Numbered from the stretch's first letter, positions 30,355-44,978 are shown. The stretch is DNA of 64,000 nucleotides from Litoribacterium kuwaitense (GCF_011058155.1 NZ_JAALFC010000008.1:36539-100538); one strand, 5' to 3'. A program made the numbers and translations. The notes: generated by a model not told the origin, from the sequence alone.

Positions 30355-30909
30355 GTGTGGCGGTCCTTGATAGGTGCGGAGTTGATGTCATTAAGTGTAT
30401 TAGCACTCGCTCTAAGTATGGATGCTTTTTCTGTATCAATCGGTCTTGGCACGGTTCGGCTTCGAGCGTTGCAAATGTTTCATATGGCTTTTCTCGTAGG
30501 GGTATTCCATGTTGGTATGCCCTTAGCAGGTATTGGTATCGGAAAAGCATTATCACAACATATGGGACAAGGGGCTACGGTCATTGCAGGCTTATTATTA
30601 CTTGTTCTTGGAGGGCAAATGATTTATCAGGCTTTTACTGATGAACAAGCTGTGAATACAAGGCCAAGAGGGATTGCTCTTTTGTCTTTTTGTATAGGTG
30701 TTAGTTTGGATAGCTTTTCAGCTGGGTTATCTTTAGGAATGTCGGGTGCGCATATGTGGTTAAGCATTTGTTTGATGGGGCTGATAAGCATGATGATGAC
30801 GTGGGCCGGGCTGTGGTTAGGTGGTAAATTAAGTCATTGGCTAGGCGCTTACAGCCAGGTGCTCGGTGGATTTGTGTTATGTGTGTTTGGCTTAAAGTAT
30901 ATACTGTAA
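30355..30909 (+). CDS. mntP: Manganese efflux pump MntP
   Basis: Six-helix membrane protein that exports Mn2+. Two homologous halves are visible: ALALSMDAFSVSIGLGTV and FCIGVSLDSFSAGLSLGMS, each with the conserved aspartate. GTG 30355 behind AAGAGGAAG; 184 residues, the usual size. Same place as B. subtilis ywlD (between ywlC and ywlE). Confidence 0.9.
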   Translation: MWRSLIGAELMSLSVLALALSMDAFSVSIGLGTVRLRALQMFHMAFLVGVFHVGMPLAGIGIGKALSQHMGQGATVIAGLLLLVLGGQMIYQAFTDEQAVNTRPRGIALLSFCIGVSLDSFSAGLSLGMSGAHMWLSICLMGLISMMMTWAGLWLGGKLSHWLGAYSQVLGGFVLCVFGLKYIL

Positions 30910-31034
30910 GTCGAGGTGAAGAATTTTCAAGTGAGCACAGCTTGCGTCTCTTTCTGTTTCCTTATATGATGATTGAAAACTGTTACATTCTCGCTACTTG
31001 AGCGTGGAGATGGTTTGAAGGAGGGGACGCGACA

Positions 31035-31652
31035 TTGAATTCATCTAATACAGCTGGTGTTCATGTTCTGTTTGTATGTACTGGAAATACGTGCCGAAGC
31101 CCGATGGCTGAGGCGGTATTTAATCATAAGAGCAAAGAGCATTTTGCCAAGTCTGCAGGCGTTTCTGCGTATCCAGGTGCAGCAATTAATGAAAAGTCCG
31201 CCTTTGTTCTAAAAAAGAAAGGGGTCTCTGTGCAGCATTCCTCCCAGCCGCTAACGAAAAAGCTTGTTGATTGGGCAGATCTCATTCTGACAATGGAGAG
31301 AGCGCACAAATGGATGGTAACGTCTTCATATCCAGAAGTGGTGGGCTCTGTATTTACGTTGAAAGAATTTGCCTCAGGTGCGTTCAGTCAGTGGTCGAAG
31401 CTTGATACCCTTAATGCAGAGAAGGCGGCCCTTCAAGCGGTCGGTGAACGTATTCCCGAGTCTCTTGAGAATGAAATCCAAAAGCTTGAAAAACAATTAG
31501 CAGACGTACAGTATCACGATATTCATGACCCGTTCGGATCTTCTGTTGAAACGTATGAAAAAACGTATGATGAGATCGAGCGATCGATTGACGAAACGTT
31601 ACACCAATTAGACAACAATCGCGGGGAGGCGCATATTGATGACGACCTATGA
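31035..31652 (+). CDS. ywlE: Protein-arginine phosphatase YwlE with a long insert
   Basis: Low-molecular-weight phosphatase that removes phosphate from arginine residues placed by McsB. P-loop CTGNTCRS (residues 15-22); Thr19 matches the residue that sets arginine specificity in B. subtilis YwlE. The general acid is in DPFGSS. At 205 residues it is about 55 longer than B. subtilis YwlE: a helical, charged insert (about residues 117-170, with ENEIQKLEKQLADVQ) comes just before the acid loop. TTG 31035 behind GAAGGAGGGG. Overlaps ywlG by 14 bases. Confidence 0.92.
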   Translation: MNSSNTAGVHVLFVCTGNTCRSPMAEAVFNHKSKEHFAKSAGVSAYPGAAINEKSAFVLKKKGVSVQHSSQPLTKKLVDWADLILTMERAHKWMVTSSYPEVVGSVFTLKEFASGAFSQWSKLDTLNAEKAALQAVGERIPESLENEIQKLEKQLADVQYHDIHDPFGSSVETYEKTYDEIERSIDETLHQLDNNRGEAHIDDDL

Positions 31653-32193
31653 AGAGTGGACAAAAGCATTGGACGAGTTTATGCGCGAAGCCTCTTTTCC
31701 TAAAGGAAGCTTAATCGTCATCGGTTGTAGCACGAGCGAAGTCGGTGGTCAGGGCATCGGTTCTTCTGGAAGTGAAGGAGTGGCAGCGGCGTTATTCTCT
31801 CATTTGCAAAGTTGGGCCTCCGCTCATAAACTCTCTTTGGCCTTTCAATGCTGTGAGCATTTAAATCGTGCTGTTGTGGTGGAAGAGGCCGAAGCTGTAA
31901 AACGAGGGTTAGACACCGTCTGGGTTGTTCCTGTTGCAAATGCTGGTGGTGCAATGGCGTCTTACGCTTATCAAAAGTTGCATAAGCCTGTCGTCGTCGA
32001 GGAAATCAAAGCCGATGGTGGCATCGACATTGGTCATACACTCATTGGTATGCATTTAAAGCAAGTGGCTGTTCCAGTGCGAGTGAGCGTTTCTCATATA
32101 GGCAAGGCACCACTCGTTTTAGCAAAAACACGCCCAAAACGAATTGGCGGAGAAAGAGCTGTTTATCATTTCGAGACAAAAGAAGACGAATGA
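31639..32193 (+). CDS. ywlG: TIGR01440/UPF0340 family protein YwlG
   Basis: 184-residue conserved Bacillus protein, function unknown. ATG 31639 (TTG 31636 also possible) behind GGGGAGG, inside the end of ywlE. Recognisable: GCSTSEVGGQGIGSSGS, FQCCEHLNRAVVVE, DGGIDIGHTLIGMHLK. In B. subtilis rpiB (ywlF) lies between ywlE and ywlG; here the two overlap, so rpiB is absent at this place. It precedes glyA as usual. Confidence 0.88.
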   Translation: MTTYEEWTKALDEFMREASFPKGSLIVIGCSTSEVGGQGIGSSGSEGVAAALFSHLQSWASAHKLSLAFQCCEHLNRAVVVEEAEAVKRGLDTVWVVPVANAGGAMASYAYQKLHKPVVVEEIKADGGIDIGHTLIGMHLKQVAVPVRVSVSHIGKAPLVLAKTRPKRIGGERAVYHFETKEDE

Positions 32194-32226
32194 AACATTT
32201 GAAAAACAAAAAAATGTACGGATTTT

Positions 32227-32256
32227 ATGACAAAAGCTTGCAAGATGATGTACAAT
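32227..32256 (+). promoter_or_regulatory. Possible glyA promoter
   Basis: ATGACA (32227-32232), 18-bp spacer, TACAAT (32251-32256). Confidence 0.4.
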
Positions 32257-32335
32257 ATAAGCGAATGAAACCGAAATGTACAAACCATTCCGCCGGAGGA
32301 CTACGTCTACCGAATTTAAAGAGGGGGACCTATCT

Positions 32336-33586
32336 GTGAATTCAGCATTAATGAAACAAGATCGTGACGTTTTTGAGGCTATTCAAAAGGAACTTGGAAG
32401 ACAGCGTGATAAAATTGAATTAATTGCTTCTGAAAATTTTGTATCTGAGGCTGTAATGGAAGCCCAAGGCTCTGTCCTAACGAATAAATATGCAGAAGGC
32501 TACCCGGGTAAGCGATATTATGGTGGTTGTGAATATGTTGATATTGCAGAAGACCTTGCAAGAGAACGGGCAAAGCAATTGTTTGGTGCTGAATATGTCA
32601 ATGTTCAAGCACACTCAGGTGCTCAAGCAAATATGGCCGTATACTATGCTTTCCTTGAGCATGGTGACACGATCCTTGGGATGAATTTAAGCCATGGAGG
32701 TCACTTGACACACGGAAGTCCAGTAAACTTTAGCGGAAAGCAATTTAATTTTGTTGAATATGGCGTTACGAAAGAAGAGCAGGTCATTGACTATGAAGAA
32801 GTCAGACAAAAGGCAAAGGAACATCAGCCGAAAATGATCGTCGCTGGTGCAAGTGCTTATCCGCGTACCATTGATTTTGCAAAGTTTCGCGAAATTGCGG
32901 ATGAAGTCGGCGCATACTTAATGGTTGATATGGCTCACATTGCGGGGCTCGTAGCGACAGGAGAACACCCTACACCTGTAGGACATGCTCATTTTGTGAC
33001 AACAACAACACATAAGACGTTGCGTGGTCCAAGGGGCGGAATGATTCTTTGCAATAATGAAGAAGATGGAAAAAAGATCGACAAAATGGTTTTCCCTGGT
33101 ATTCAAGGTGGTCCGCTTATGCATGTGATTGCTGCGAAAGCTGTGTCTTTCGGTGAGGCACTTCAGGATGAGTTTAAAACGTATGCGAAGCAAGTCGTTG
33201 AAAATGCACGTACTTTCGCTGAAGCGCTGCAAGCAGAAGGGATTGACCTCGTTTCAGGAGGAACGGATAACCATCTCGTGTTGCTCGACCTTCAGTCACT
33301 TCAGCTAACCGGAAAAGTAGCCGAGCTAGCCCTTGATGAAGTCGGCATTACTTGTAACAAAAACGCAATTCCATTTGATCCAGAAAAACCATTTGTTACT
33401 AGTGGAATTCGTCTAGGGACTGCAGCAGTGACAACAAGAGGCTTTGGTGCTGAAGAAATGAAAGAAATTGCAGCCATCATTGCCCTCGTTCTTAAAAATA
33501 TTGATTCTGAAGAAGTGAAAAAAGAAGCGCTTGCGCGGGTAGAAGCTTTGACAACAGCATTTCCTATGTATCCTGAGCTCGGGTAA
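32336..33586 (+). CDS. glyA: Serine hydroxymethyltransferase
   Basis: PLP enzyme interconverting serine and glycine with tetrahydrofolate; main source of one-carbon units. GTG 32336 is chosen, behind AAGAGGGGG; the frame is open back to 32276 but without similarity. 416 residues. PLP lysine in [27 protein letters not shown] and [13 protein letters not shown] near the N-terminus. Precedes upp as in B. subtilis. Confidence 0.97.
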   Translation: MNSALMKQDRDVFEAIQKELGRQRDKIELIASENFVSEAVMEAQGSVLTNKYAEGYPGKRYYGGCEYVDIAEDLARERAKQLFGAEYVNVQAHSGAQANMAVYYAFLEHGDTILGMNLSHGGHLTHGSPVNFSGKQFNFVEYGVTKEEQVIDYEEVRQKAKEHQPKMIVAGASAYPRTIDFAKFREIADEVGAYLMVDMAHIAGLVATGEHPTPVGHAHFVTTTTHKTLRGPRGGMILCNNEEDGKKIDKMVFPGIQGGPLMHVIAAKAVSFGEALQDEFKTYAKQVVENARTFAEALQAEGIDLVSGGTDNHLVLLDLQSLQLTGKVAELALDEVGITCNKNAIPFDPEKPFVTSGIRLGTAAVTTRGFGAEEMKEIAAIIALVLKNIDSEEVKKEALARVEALTTAFPMYPELG

Positions 33587-33668
33587 CAAAGTGGCCGTTC
33601 TCCCTTTATGTGGAAGAGCGGCTTTGTCGTGTCTTTAATGGTTTGATGAGTGATAAAAAAACCGTAGC

Positions 33669-33697
33669 TTGAAGTATCTCTTCTTTTTCTGTACAAT
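33669..33697 (+). promoter_or_regulatory. Sigma-A promoter of upp
   Basis: TTGAAG (33669-33674), 17-bp spacer, TACAAT (33692-33697), 52 bases before the upp start. Confidence 0.6.
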
Positions 33698-33704
33698 TTG
33701 CTAA

Positions 33705-34379
<675 letters not shown>

Positions 34380-34396
34380 GAAAGTAGGGATGATAG

Positions 34397-35668
34397 ATGA
34401 AGTCACCGATTCGTGTAATGACAATTTTTGGAACGAGACCTGAAGCTGTTAAAATGGCACCTCTCGTCCTCGCTCTTGAAAAACACCCTGAAGTGGAATC
34501 TATTGTGACCGTTACTGCTCAGCATCGAGAAATGCTCGATCAAGTACTCGAAGTATTTGAAGTCAAACCAGATCATGACCTTAATATTATGAAGGCGCGC
34601 CAGTCGCTTACAGAAGTGACGACCCGTGGCTTAGAAGGACTGGATGGCATTATGAAGTCAGTTCAGCCAGATGTTGTCCTCGTTCATGGTGATACAGCGA
34701 CGACCTTTATCGCTAGTCTAGCTGCGTTTTACAATCAAATTTCGGTCGGTCACGTTGAAGCCGGCTTGCGGACGTGGAACAAATTTTCTCCTTTTCCAGA
34801 AGAGATGAATCGTCAGCTGACGGGTGTTTTAGCAGATTTGCATTTTGCTCCGACAGAGCGCGCCGCAAAAAATTTGCGCAATGAAAATAAACCGAACGAT
34901 GCCATCTTTATTACAGGCAACACTGCAATTGATGCATTGCGCACGACGGTGCAGTCAGATTATACGCACGATGTCCTTGAGCGTCTTGGCAGCGACCGAT
35001 TGATTCTCATGACAGCTCATCGACGCGAAAATGTCGGCGCGCCTATGGAGCAAATCTTTAGAGCGGTGCGTCGTATCGTTGAAGAACATGATGATGTGCA
35101 GGTCGTTTACCCGGTCCATCTAAACCCCGCGGTGCAAGAGATTGCCCACGCTGAGCTTGGTGGTCACCCAAGAATTCATTTGATCGATCCGCTTGGTGTC
35201 ATCGAGTTTCATAACGTTGCCGCAAAAGCGCACTTGATTTTGACGGATTCAGGAGGTGTTCAAGAAGAGGCACCTTCCCTTGGTGTGCCGGTCCTCGTTT
35301 TGCGCGATACAACAGAGCGACCTGAAGGGATAGAAGCGGGTACGCTAAAGCTTATCGGTACAGAAGAAGAGGTTGTGTACGAACAGGCTAAGCGTTTATT
35401 AACAGATGAAGCCGCACATGAAGCGATGGCGCAAGCGGCGAATCCATATGGAGATGGGAGCGCGTCAGAACGAATTGTTGAGGCCATCTTATACCATTTG
35501 AAACGCCGGGACACAAGACCGCCAGCATTTGTACCAAAAAATAAGATGAATGATTATAGAGACCTAACGAATGTAGACAAAGTCTTAAGTGACGATTGTC
35601 TACATTTTTTTGTAAGGGAAACGTCTAAGTGTAAAGCTTGGCAACGCGAGTGTTTTCAACATACTTAA
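34397..35668 (+). CDS. mnaA: UDP-N-acetylglucosamine 2-epimerase, reads through its terminator
   Basis: Converts UDP-GlcNAc to UDP-ManNAc for teichoic-acid linkage units. FGTRPEAVKMAPLV, VHGDTATTF, HVEAGLRT, MTAHRRENVG, LTDSGGVQEEAP are visible. As written the frame is 423 residues, about 40 more than usual, and the extra tail is encoded by a terminator hairpin (35571-35611). One A added to the A run at 35536-35541 gives KK-stop with TAA at 35542-35544, a normal end. So the true gene probably ends at 35544. ATG 34397 behind AGTAGGGATG. Confidence 0.9.
   Translation: MKSPIRVMTIFGTRPEAVKMAPLVLALEKHPEVESIVTVTAQHREMLDQVLEVFEVKPDHDLNIMKARQSLTEVTTRGLEGLDGIMKSVQPDVVLVHGDTATTFIASLAAFYNQISVGHVEAGLRTWNKFSPFPEEMNRQLTGVLADLHFAPTERAAKNLRNENKPNDAIFITGNTAIDALRTTVQSDYTHDVLERLGSDRLILMTAHRRENVGAPMEQIFRAVRRIVEEHDDVQVVYPVHLNPAVQEIAHAELGGHPRIHLIDPLGVIEFHNVAAKAHLILTDSGGVQEEAPSLGVPVLVLRDTTERPEGIEAGTLKLIGTEEEVVYEQAKRLLTDEAAHEAMAQAANPYGDGSASERIVEAILYHLKRRDTRPPAFVPKNKMNDYRDLTNVDKVLSDDCLHFFVRETSKCKAWQRECFQHT
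35571..35611 (+). terminator. mnaA terminator (GTAGACAAAG family)
   Basis: Perfect 10-bp stem ATGTAGACAA (35571-35580) / TTGTCTACAT (35596-35605) then a T run to 35611. It lies inside the apparent mnaA reading frame. Confidence 0.85.
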
Positions 35669-35764
35669 AGGAGTGTTCAACGCAGGGTCAGCTTTTTTTG
35701 TGTGGGAACTATTTCATTGGGTGAAATCTTCAATTTGGGTGCAACCTAGAACTAGGTGATTAAA

Positions 35765-38008
35765 ATGACTACACGAAGACATGTTTTGACGCAATGGATG
35801 ATGCTTCTTATTACAATTGTGCTCGTCTTGCAGAGCTTTATCCCAGCGGCACTCGCTGAAGAGACAGCAAAAACAGAAGCAGGAGAGCGCGTGGAGCAGC
35901 TATTCAAAATTTCTGGCTCGGTCGACGATTTTGTTGAGCATGTCGATCAAGCGTATTCAGATATTGAAGTGACGTTCACATACGATACGGTTTGGAACGG
36001 CGTGGCTTTGCGAGGCAGCCAAGCTTCATTGCAAAAAGCCGCTACGAATAAAAATGTATTAAAGACAACGCCAGTACAGACGTATCAAACCGCCTTGAGC
36101 AAAAGTGTCCCGTTGATTTTAGGAGACAACGCTCGTTCTGTGGAACGAAATACTAAGTTCACTGGCAAAGGTGTAAAAGTGGGTATTATCGATACAGGGA
36201 TCGATTATAAACACCCTGATCTTAAACAAAATTATAAAGGTGGTTACGATTTCATTGATCACGATCGTGATCCAATGGAGACGATTGAAGGTAGCATCCC
36301 GACAACAATGCATGGAACGCACGTAGCAGGAATTATTGCTGCCAATGGACACCTTCAAGGTGTTGCGCCCGATGCTGAGCTTTACGCGTATCGTGCGCTT
36401 GGACCGGAAGGGATGGGGACAACCGACCAAGTGATTGCTGCGATTGAAAAAGCAGTTGAGGATGGTATGGATGTAATCAATCTATCTCTTGGAAATACTG
36501 TCAACGGGCCAGACTGGCCGACGAGTGAAGCGTTAGACGAAGCGGTGCGAAAAGGGGTAGTCGCTGTAACGTCTAGCGGAAACACAGGTCCAGGTCTCTG
36601 GTCTGTTGGTTCACCAGGAACATCTGACGGTGCCATTTCAGTAGGTGCGTCCTTTCCTCCATTGCAAGTGCCAACATTATTAATGCCATCGTCCAATGGA
36701 GATCCATTGGCAATTCTGCGGATGGACGGCTCAAATCCGTGGCAGTTTCATACGGAAAAAGACGTGATCTTTGCAAAGTACGGTCGGGATGAGGACTATG
36801 ACACATCTGTAAAAGGCAGTGTTGTCCTTGTGAAGCGAGGAAGGATTCCATTTACTGAAAAAGCGGCCATTGCAGAAAAAAAAGGAGCTGCGGCTCTGAT
36901 TGTCTTTAATAACGGCAAAGGAACATTTCAAGGTGGGATTGATGAAAAAGAAGGCATCAGCATCCCGGTCGTATCCCTCTCGAGAGAGGACGGTCAGCGT
37001 CTTTTAGACCGCATCGAAAGAGGACAGAATATGTTACGCACTGAGTATGTCGAAGCAAAAGATAAGATGGCACCGTTTAGTTCCAGAGGTCCGGTCACCC
37101 ATACGTGGGCAGTGAAACCTGATCTCGTTGCTCCAGGTGTTGATATTCATTCGACCATTCCTGGCGGCTACCGAGCTATGCAAGGCACAAGCATGGCTGC
37201 ACCTCATGTGGCTGGTGCTGCAGCACTTCTACTCGAACAGCACCCAGAGTGGCGTCCGGAACAAGTAAAAGCAGCGCTGATGAACAGTGCCAAAACACTC
37301 GTTGACCAATACGAACAACCATATTCACCTCATATTCAAGGGGCTGGTCGCATTCAAGTAAATCAAGCGGTGTCACTTTCATCACTCGTTTACCCTGCTT
37401 CGATTTCATTAGGGCAGTTCTCAACGTCTAAAGAGCAGGTCATTGATGTAACGATTGAAAACATGGCAACAGAAGCCCAGACCTATCAAATTAACCTCCC
37501 AAAAGAAAATGGTATCAAGTGGTCTGCTCCGGCTCTCATTAAGATAGAACCGGGAAAAAAAGCGGTCGTCCCGATTCGAATGCATGTTGACAAGACGGCT
37601 CGAGGATTGCACGAAGGCGTGATTCGTATCCGATCGTCCCAAACAGAAGTGGACGTACCGTATTTGTTCGTATGGAAGGAAGTTGATTTTCCTCGAATCA
37701 TGGGGTTTGAATTAATGCCAGGAGATGACAATGGTACTTTAGATTATGAAGTATATTTGCCTGAAGGAGCAGATGAAGTAGGGGTTGTCCTTTACGATCC
37801 TATTACCTTTACTTTTGTTGGAAAGCTTGATACGCAAAAGCATGTCCCCCGTGGTTTATTTAGAGCAAGTGTTCCAAAGGAGAGGCTAAAAGGAAGAGAG
37901 CAACTAAAGGTACTCGTTTATGCACGTTTAAAAGGGAAGCAAGATACCTTCGAAGCCATGATTGACTTACATGAGCTTCAGCACAGTAACGCGACACACT
38001 GTTCATAA
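35765..38008 (+). CDS. Secreted subtilisin-family serine protease (Vpr-like)
   Basis: 747-residue exported protease. Signal peptide about 1-30 ending PAALAEE; inhibitor-I9-like propeptide; S8 catalytic domain with Asp in IIDTGIDYKHPDL, His in HGTHVAGII, the oxyanion Asn in SSGNTGPG and Ser in GTSMAAPHVAG. A PA domain (about 310-420, with EKAAIAEKKGAAALIVFNN) splits the catalytic domain, as in B. subtilis Vpr. The C-terminal part is beta-rich. ATG 35765 is chosen over GTG 35756 because of AGGTGAT spacing. It stands alone between mnaA and the atp operon. Confidence 0.9.
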   Translation: MTTRRHVLTQWMMLLITIVLVLQSFIPAALAEETAKTEAGERVEQLFKISGSVDDFVEHVDQAYSDIEVTFTYDTVWNGVALRGSQASLQKAATNKNVLKTTPVQTYQTALSKSVPLILGDNARSVERNTKFTGKGVKVGIIDTGIDYKHPDLKQNYKGGYDFIDHDRDPMETIEGSIPTTMHGTHVAGIIAANGHLQGVAPDAELYAYRALGPEGMGTTDQVIAAIEKAVEDGMDVINLSLGNTVNGPDWPTSEALDEAVRKGVVAVTSSGNTGPGLWSVGSPGTSDGAISVGASFPPLQVPTLLMPSSNGDPLAILRMDGSNPWQFHTEKDVIFAKYGRDEDYDTSVKGSVVLVKRGRIPFTEKAAIAEKKGAAALIVFNNGKGTFQGGIDEKEGISIPVVSLSREDGQRLLDRIERGQNMLRTEYVEAKDKMAPFSSRGPVTHTWAVKPDLVAPGVDIHSTIPGGYRAMQGTSMAAPHVAGAAALLLEQHPEWRPEQVKAALMNSAKTLVDQYEQPYSPHIQGAGRIQVNQAVSLSSLVYPASISLGQFSTSKEQVIDVTIENMATEAQTYQINLPKENGIKWSAPALIKIEPGKKAVVPIRMHVDKTARGLHEGVIRIRSSQTEVDVPYLFVWKEVDFPRIMGFELMPGDDNGTLDYEVYLPEGADEVGVVLYDPITFTFVGKLDTQKHVPRGLFRASVPKERLKGREQLKVLVYARLKGKQDTFEAMIDLHELQHSNATHCS

Positions 38009-38036
38009 TTTCGACGTTTTTTTGACAAGGCAGCCA

Positions 38037-38065
38037 TTGACACTTTTGTAACCCTATTGTATGCT
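38037..38065 (+). promoter_or_regulatory. Sigma-A promoter of the atp operon
   Basis: TTGACA (38037-38042), 17-bp spacer, TATGCT (38060-38065): a near-consensus promoter. The leader to atpI is about 260 bases and is T-rich, with no other gene; I see no further clear element in it. Confidence 0.75.
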
Positions 38066-38330
38066 AACAAAGGACGTGAATGACAAGGTTTTCAGTAGGG
38101 TTACACTGGGTGTTGCCTGCCATTTTTTTATCGACTTCTTTATGGTTTTATACAATATTTATATAAACAAAACACTCTCTTTTTTTGCCCTCAACCTTGC
38201 CACATGAACAAACGAATTTTTCAAATTTCTCCTGTTAAAAGAAGATCAACAATTGCCGCCTGAAGTCGTCAGAGGTTTCCAACGTCAGAGGTGTTTTCTG
38301 ACAAGCTATAGAAAATAGGGGATTAGAATT

Positions 38331-38717
38331 ATGTCAGATCTTCGTCGTATCTACAGGCGACATATGCAATGGTTATTTTTTTTGTTGGCTTTTTTTGTCA
38401 TTGGATGGGGATTTACAGATTTAACCCGTTTCTTTTTAGGGCTAATGTTTGGTACAATTTTAGGGATGTTTAATCATTGGTTGCTCGCATTTAAAATCAA
38501 TAAATTCGGCGAGTCTGTTGTCCGTGGACAATCTGTGCGCTCTCTTGGTACGGCTTCACGGTTTGCGACAGCTATTTTTGCCACATTGATTTCCCTTGAA
38601 TTTGAAGCGCATATACAGTTATATGCGGTCATCATTGGATTAATGACACCTTATTTGGTCATTATGATAGATGCATTATTTCAAAGCATGTTCAGGAGAA
38701 TACAGGAAGAGAGGTGA
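38331..38717 (+). CDS. atpI: ATP synthase protein I
   Basis: Small membrane protein with four predicted helices; in other bacteria it helps c-ring assembly or Mg2+ handling. 128 residues, starts ATG 38331 behind GGGGA. Conserved features are weak, as in this family; identity rests on size, four hydrophobic segments (LFFLLAFFVIGWGF, FFLGLMFGTILGMFNHW, FATAIFATLISLEF, YAVIIGLMTPYLVIMI) and position as first gene of the atp operon. Confidence 0.88.
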   Translation: MSDLRRIYRRHMQWLFFLLAFFVIGWGFTDLTRFFLGLMFGTILGMFNHWLLAFKINKFGESVVRGQSVRSLGTASRFATAIFATLISLEFEAHIQLYAVIIGLMTPYLVIMIDALFQSMFRRIQEER

Positions 38718-39470
<753 letters not shown>

Positions 39471-39514
39471 CTTATATAACCTAGAAATACCAAATTCTAT
39501 TTTCATACTATTAA

Positions 39515-39742
<228 letters not shown>

Positions 39743-39760
39743 CATAAAAGCTGCGTGAGG

Positions 39761-39869
39761 CGAAGTTCGCTGCGGGCTCCGCAATAGATCTTCGTCTTTC
39801 CTGCTTTTTTGCGCTTAAATATTCAGATGAATCCATTTCATCTCGTCAAACTTGGCGAAAGCCAAGTTT
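39761..39869 (+). other. Two hairpins between atpE and atpF
   Basis: Hairpin 1: outer CGAAG (39761-39765) / CTTCG (39790-39794) around TGCGG-GCT-CCGCA (39771-39783). Hairpin 2: AAACTTGGC-GAAA-GCCAAGTTT (39848-39869), a 9-bp stem with a stable GNRA-type loop. Neither has a long T run, so RNA stabilisation of the atpE message, or weak termination, is more likely than full termination. Inference. Confidence 0.6.
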
Positions 39870-39958
39870 TCTTTCCATAAAGACCTTTTTTACTACGATA
39901 GATCTTAAACAGACCTTTTTAAGGCTATTGAAAGGCTGAACTGTCGAAAGGAGTGAAG

Positions 39959-40483
39959 ATGATGCAATATCTTGATTCAGGCATGCTGATGGCTGCGGGC
40001 GGAATCCAAATTGGAGATATTCTCGCTCAACTGCTCATTTTTCTAGGGTTGATGCTTCTCCTTAAAAAACTGGCATTCGGAAAATTAATTCAAGTGATGC
40101 GTGATCGTGAAGATCATATCGCTGGTCAAATCGATTCTGCAGAAAAAAGTCGGAAGGACGCAGAGCAATTTTTGAGCAAGCAGCAACAGGCTCTTGAAGA
40201 ATCGCGTCATGAAGCACAACAGATTATTGAAAATGCGAAAAAAATGGGTGAAGATCGTCAAAACGATATCATCAAAGCGGCTCAAGAAGAAGCCAATCGC
40301 CTACGTAATGATGCTGTTCGTGAAATCCAAAACGAGCGTGAGCAGGCGTTGGTGTCTTTGCGTGAGCAAGTCGCTTCCCTTTCTGTCATGGTTGCTTCGA
40401 AAGTGATCGAAAAGGAGCTTAGCGAAGCCGATCAACAGAAGTTTATTGAAGAGTATCTCAAAGAGGCAGGGGATCAGCGATGA
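39959..40483 (+). CDS. atpF: ATP synthase F0 subunit b
   Basis: Peripheral stalk subunit: one N-terminal membrane helix (about 10-35, GDILAQLLIFLGLMLLLKK) and a long charged coiled coil that holds F1. ATG 39959 or 39962 behind AAAGGAG; the GTG at 39953 overlaps that site. About 174 residues. Stop overlaps the atpH start as ATGA. Confidence 0.94.
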   Translation: MMQYLDSGMLMAAGGIQIGDILAQLLIFLGLMLLLKKLAFGKLIQVMRDREDHIAGQIDSAEKSRKDAEQFLSKQQQALEESRHEAQQIIENAKKMGEDRQNDIIKAAQEEANRLRNDAVREIQNEREQALVSLREQVASLSVMVASKVIEKELSEADQQKFIEEYLKEAGDQR

Positions 40484-41010
40484 GTACAGTGGCTGCACGT
40501 TACGCCTCAGCCCTTTTTGAGATTGCTAAAGAAAAACAGTCCATCGAAGCCATTCGTGAGGATGTAAAAGCTGTTGAAGACGTGTTCTCTGCAGATGACA
40601 TTCAGTCGTTCTTTCTTCATCCCAACGTATCAAAAGATGAGAAGAAACGTTTAATTGATACTGGGTTTACGAATGTGGCTCCTGAAGTGAAAAATACGCT
40701 TCATCTAATGATTGAGCGTCAGCGTACTTTGGATATTCCTCATTTGTCTGAGGCTTTTAATCAGGAGGCCGATGCATTTCTCAATACAGGTGAGGCTGTT
40801 GTATACAGTGTTCGCCCATTAACAGAGGCAGAGCTACAGCAGGTTGCAGAAGTGTTTTCGCAAAAAGCCGGCAAAGCTTCGCTTCGTGTCAAAAATGAAA
40901 CGGATCCATCTTTAATTGCTGGGATTCGTGTTCGCATTGGAAATCGTATTTACGACGGTAGTGTGAGTCGTCAATTAGAAAAAATTGAGCGCCAGCTCGT
41001 TTCAAAATGA
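40480..41010 (+). CDS. atpH: ATP synthase F1 subunit delta
   Basis: Links the b dimer to the top of the alpha-beta hexamer. 176 residues; AARYASALFEIA at the start and KNETDPSLIAGIRVRIGNRIYDGS near the end are the family signature. ATG 40480 overlaps the atpF stop. Confidence 0.96.
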   Translation: MSTVAARYASALFEIAKEKQSIEAIREDVKAVEDVFSADDIQSFFLHPNVSKDEKKRLIDTGFTNVAPEVKNTLHLMIERQRTLDIPHLSEAFNQEADAFLNTGEAVVYSVRPLTEAELQQVAEVFSQKAGKASLRVKNETDPSLIAGIRVRIGNRIYDGSVSRQLEKIERQLVSK

Positions 41011-41030
41011 GAACGACAGGGGTGATGTAA

Positions 41031-42539
<1,509 letters not shown>

Positions 42540-42562
42540 GTAAGGGTCGCTGTATTCTAAGG

Positions 42563-42608
42563 CGCCAGCCAGACATGGAAACATCGACCTGACTGGCTGG
42601 TGTTTTTT
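42563..42608 (+). terminator. Terminator-like hairpin between atpA and atpG
   Basis: 10-bp stem CGCCAGCCAG (42563-42572) / CTGGCTGGTG (42593-42602) with one G-T pair, directly followed by TTTTTT. It has the full form of an intrinsic terminator although the operon continues, so partial read-through is expected. Confidence 0.75.
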
Positions 42609-42642
42609 GAGGCCGGTCTAATTCTGACAAACAAGGTGGTGA

Positions 42643-43515
<873 letters not shown>

Positions 43516-43559
43516 AGGCACGTTTTTCTAAAGTAATTAAAGCTAAAAACTGCAATTGA

Positions 43560-44978
<1,419 letters not shown>

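Noticed and set aside
29440..30556. Long antisense open frames across ywlC
   Set aside because: They are shadows of ywlC codons; no ribosome site or family features.
35669..35764. DnaA boxes before the Vpr-like gene, as in B. subtilis vpr
   Set aside because: No TTATCCACA-type sequence is present in this gap.
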